From positions 1 through 35,013 of the forward strand of contig CAIXLY010000012.1 in the NCBI GenBank assembly GCA_903920455.1: a DNA stretch of 35,013 bases, in the 5' to 3' direction. The notes beneath the pieces were generated by a model. It saw only the letters and a list, made by a program, of their open reading frames with translations, did not search any database and had not been told where the DNA came from. The number at the start of each line of letters is the position of its first letter. Positions within the stretch are counted from its first letter, which is position 1. The stretch is from an uncultured bacterium. GTDB lineage: Bacteria; Bacteroidota; Bacteroidia; Chitinophagales; Chitinophagaceae. The position numbers and the translations under genes were made by a program. Shown piece after piece: positions 34,802 to 35,013 of this stretch.

Positions 34802-35013
34802 TTGCGACTATTGATTATCATATTATTGCTGAACAGCAACTGTTGCCAAGGCCAACAAAAAAATCAGCTGCCAAAGTATTTTGTCTTTATCCCGACTACC
34901 TATTCGCTCGAAACAAAAAAATCATCCCGCCCTATTCAGCCAGATTATTCAAGTAAAAAACAAGGATTCATCTGTAAGCAAGAATGGAAATTTGAAAAGA
35001 GAACTGGAGTGCC
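34802..35013 (+). CDS. Exported protein of unknown function (3' end cut by window edge)
   Basis: An open frame runs from a TTG at 34802 off the right edge for 70 codons. No ATG exists upstream in frame after the stop at 34757. The product has a hydrophobic N-terminus (RLLIIILLLNSNCCQ) that could be a signal peptide, possibly a lipoprotein signal with Cys, followed by KYFVFIPTTYSLETKKSS, then FICKQEWKFEKRTGVP. I do not recognise a named family. It is divergent from rpoN across about 70 nt. The TTG start is tentative. Confidence 0.55.
   Translation, partial: MRLLIIILLLNSNCCQGQQKNQLPKYFVFIPTTYSLETKKSSRPIQPDYSSKKQGFICKQEWKFEKRTGV

Overview
The window comes from a member of the Bacteroidota, most likely the Chitinophagia/Sphingobacteriia side of the phylum; this is inferred from gene content only. 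Pointers are promoters of the Bacteroidota type (TTG, about 20 nt, TAnnTTTG), AT-rich start regions without clear Shine-Dalgarno sequences, an UpxY-type NusG paralogue, a THX ribosomal peptide, a Big_5-type Ig-like lipoprotein, a lamin-tail surface protein, the order rplM-rpsI-rpsB-tsf-pyrH, and a methionine synthase split into two genes.

Layout. Positions 1-7263 (minus strand) hold part of an exopolysaccharide locus, read leftwards: outer-membrane export lipoprotein (Wza-like), polysaccharide co-polymerase/BY-kinase (Wzc-like), UpxY antiterminator, polysaccharide deacetylase, Wzy-like polymerase and a Wzx-like flippase cut by the left edge. A roughly 460-nt gene-free stretch separates it from mostly housekeeping genes: a membrane TPR-like protein, an SRPBCC protein, a large UvrD-type helicase fused to a RecB/AddB-like nuclease, an Ig-like lipoprotein, recR, the two-gene B12-dependent methionine synthase, exonuclease III, a DUF4286 protein, HU, and ribosomal peptide THX (34 aa).

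From 20213 to 24493 (minus) lie pdxH, pyrH, tsf, rpsB, rpsI and rplM, with a terminator between tsf and pyrH. Then come ligA (plus), asd (minus), a lamin-tail protein (plus), a PfkB kinase and a flavin reductase-like protein (minus), an L,D-transpeptidase-like protein (plus), a PAP2-like membrane protein with rpoN (minus), and the start of an unrecognised exported protein (plus) at the right edge.

The most notable signal is upstream of asd: a near-consensus promoter, an 18-codon lysine-rich leader ORF, an 8-nt segment at the end of that ORF complementary to the 5' arm of the next hairpin, and an intrinsic terminator just before the asd start. This has the architecture of a ribosome-mediated attenuator controlling the aspartate/lysine pathway. 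Several intergenic regions also carry short-word repeats arranged as inverted repeats, the clearest being a nonamer array between ligA and asd. No tRNA, rRNA, CRISPR array, insertion sequence or defence island was recognised.
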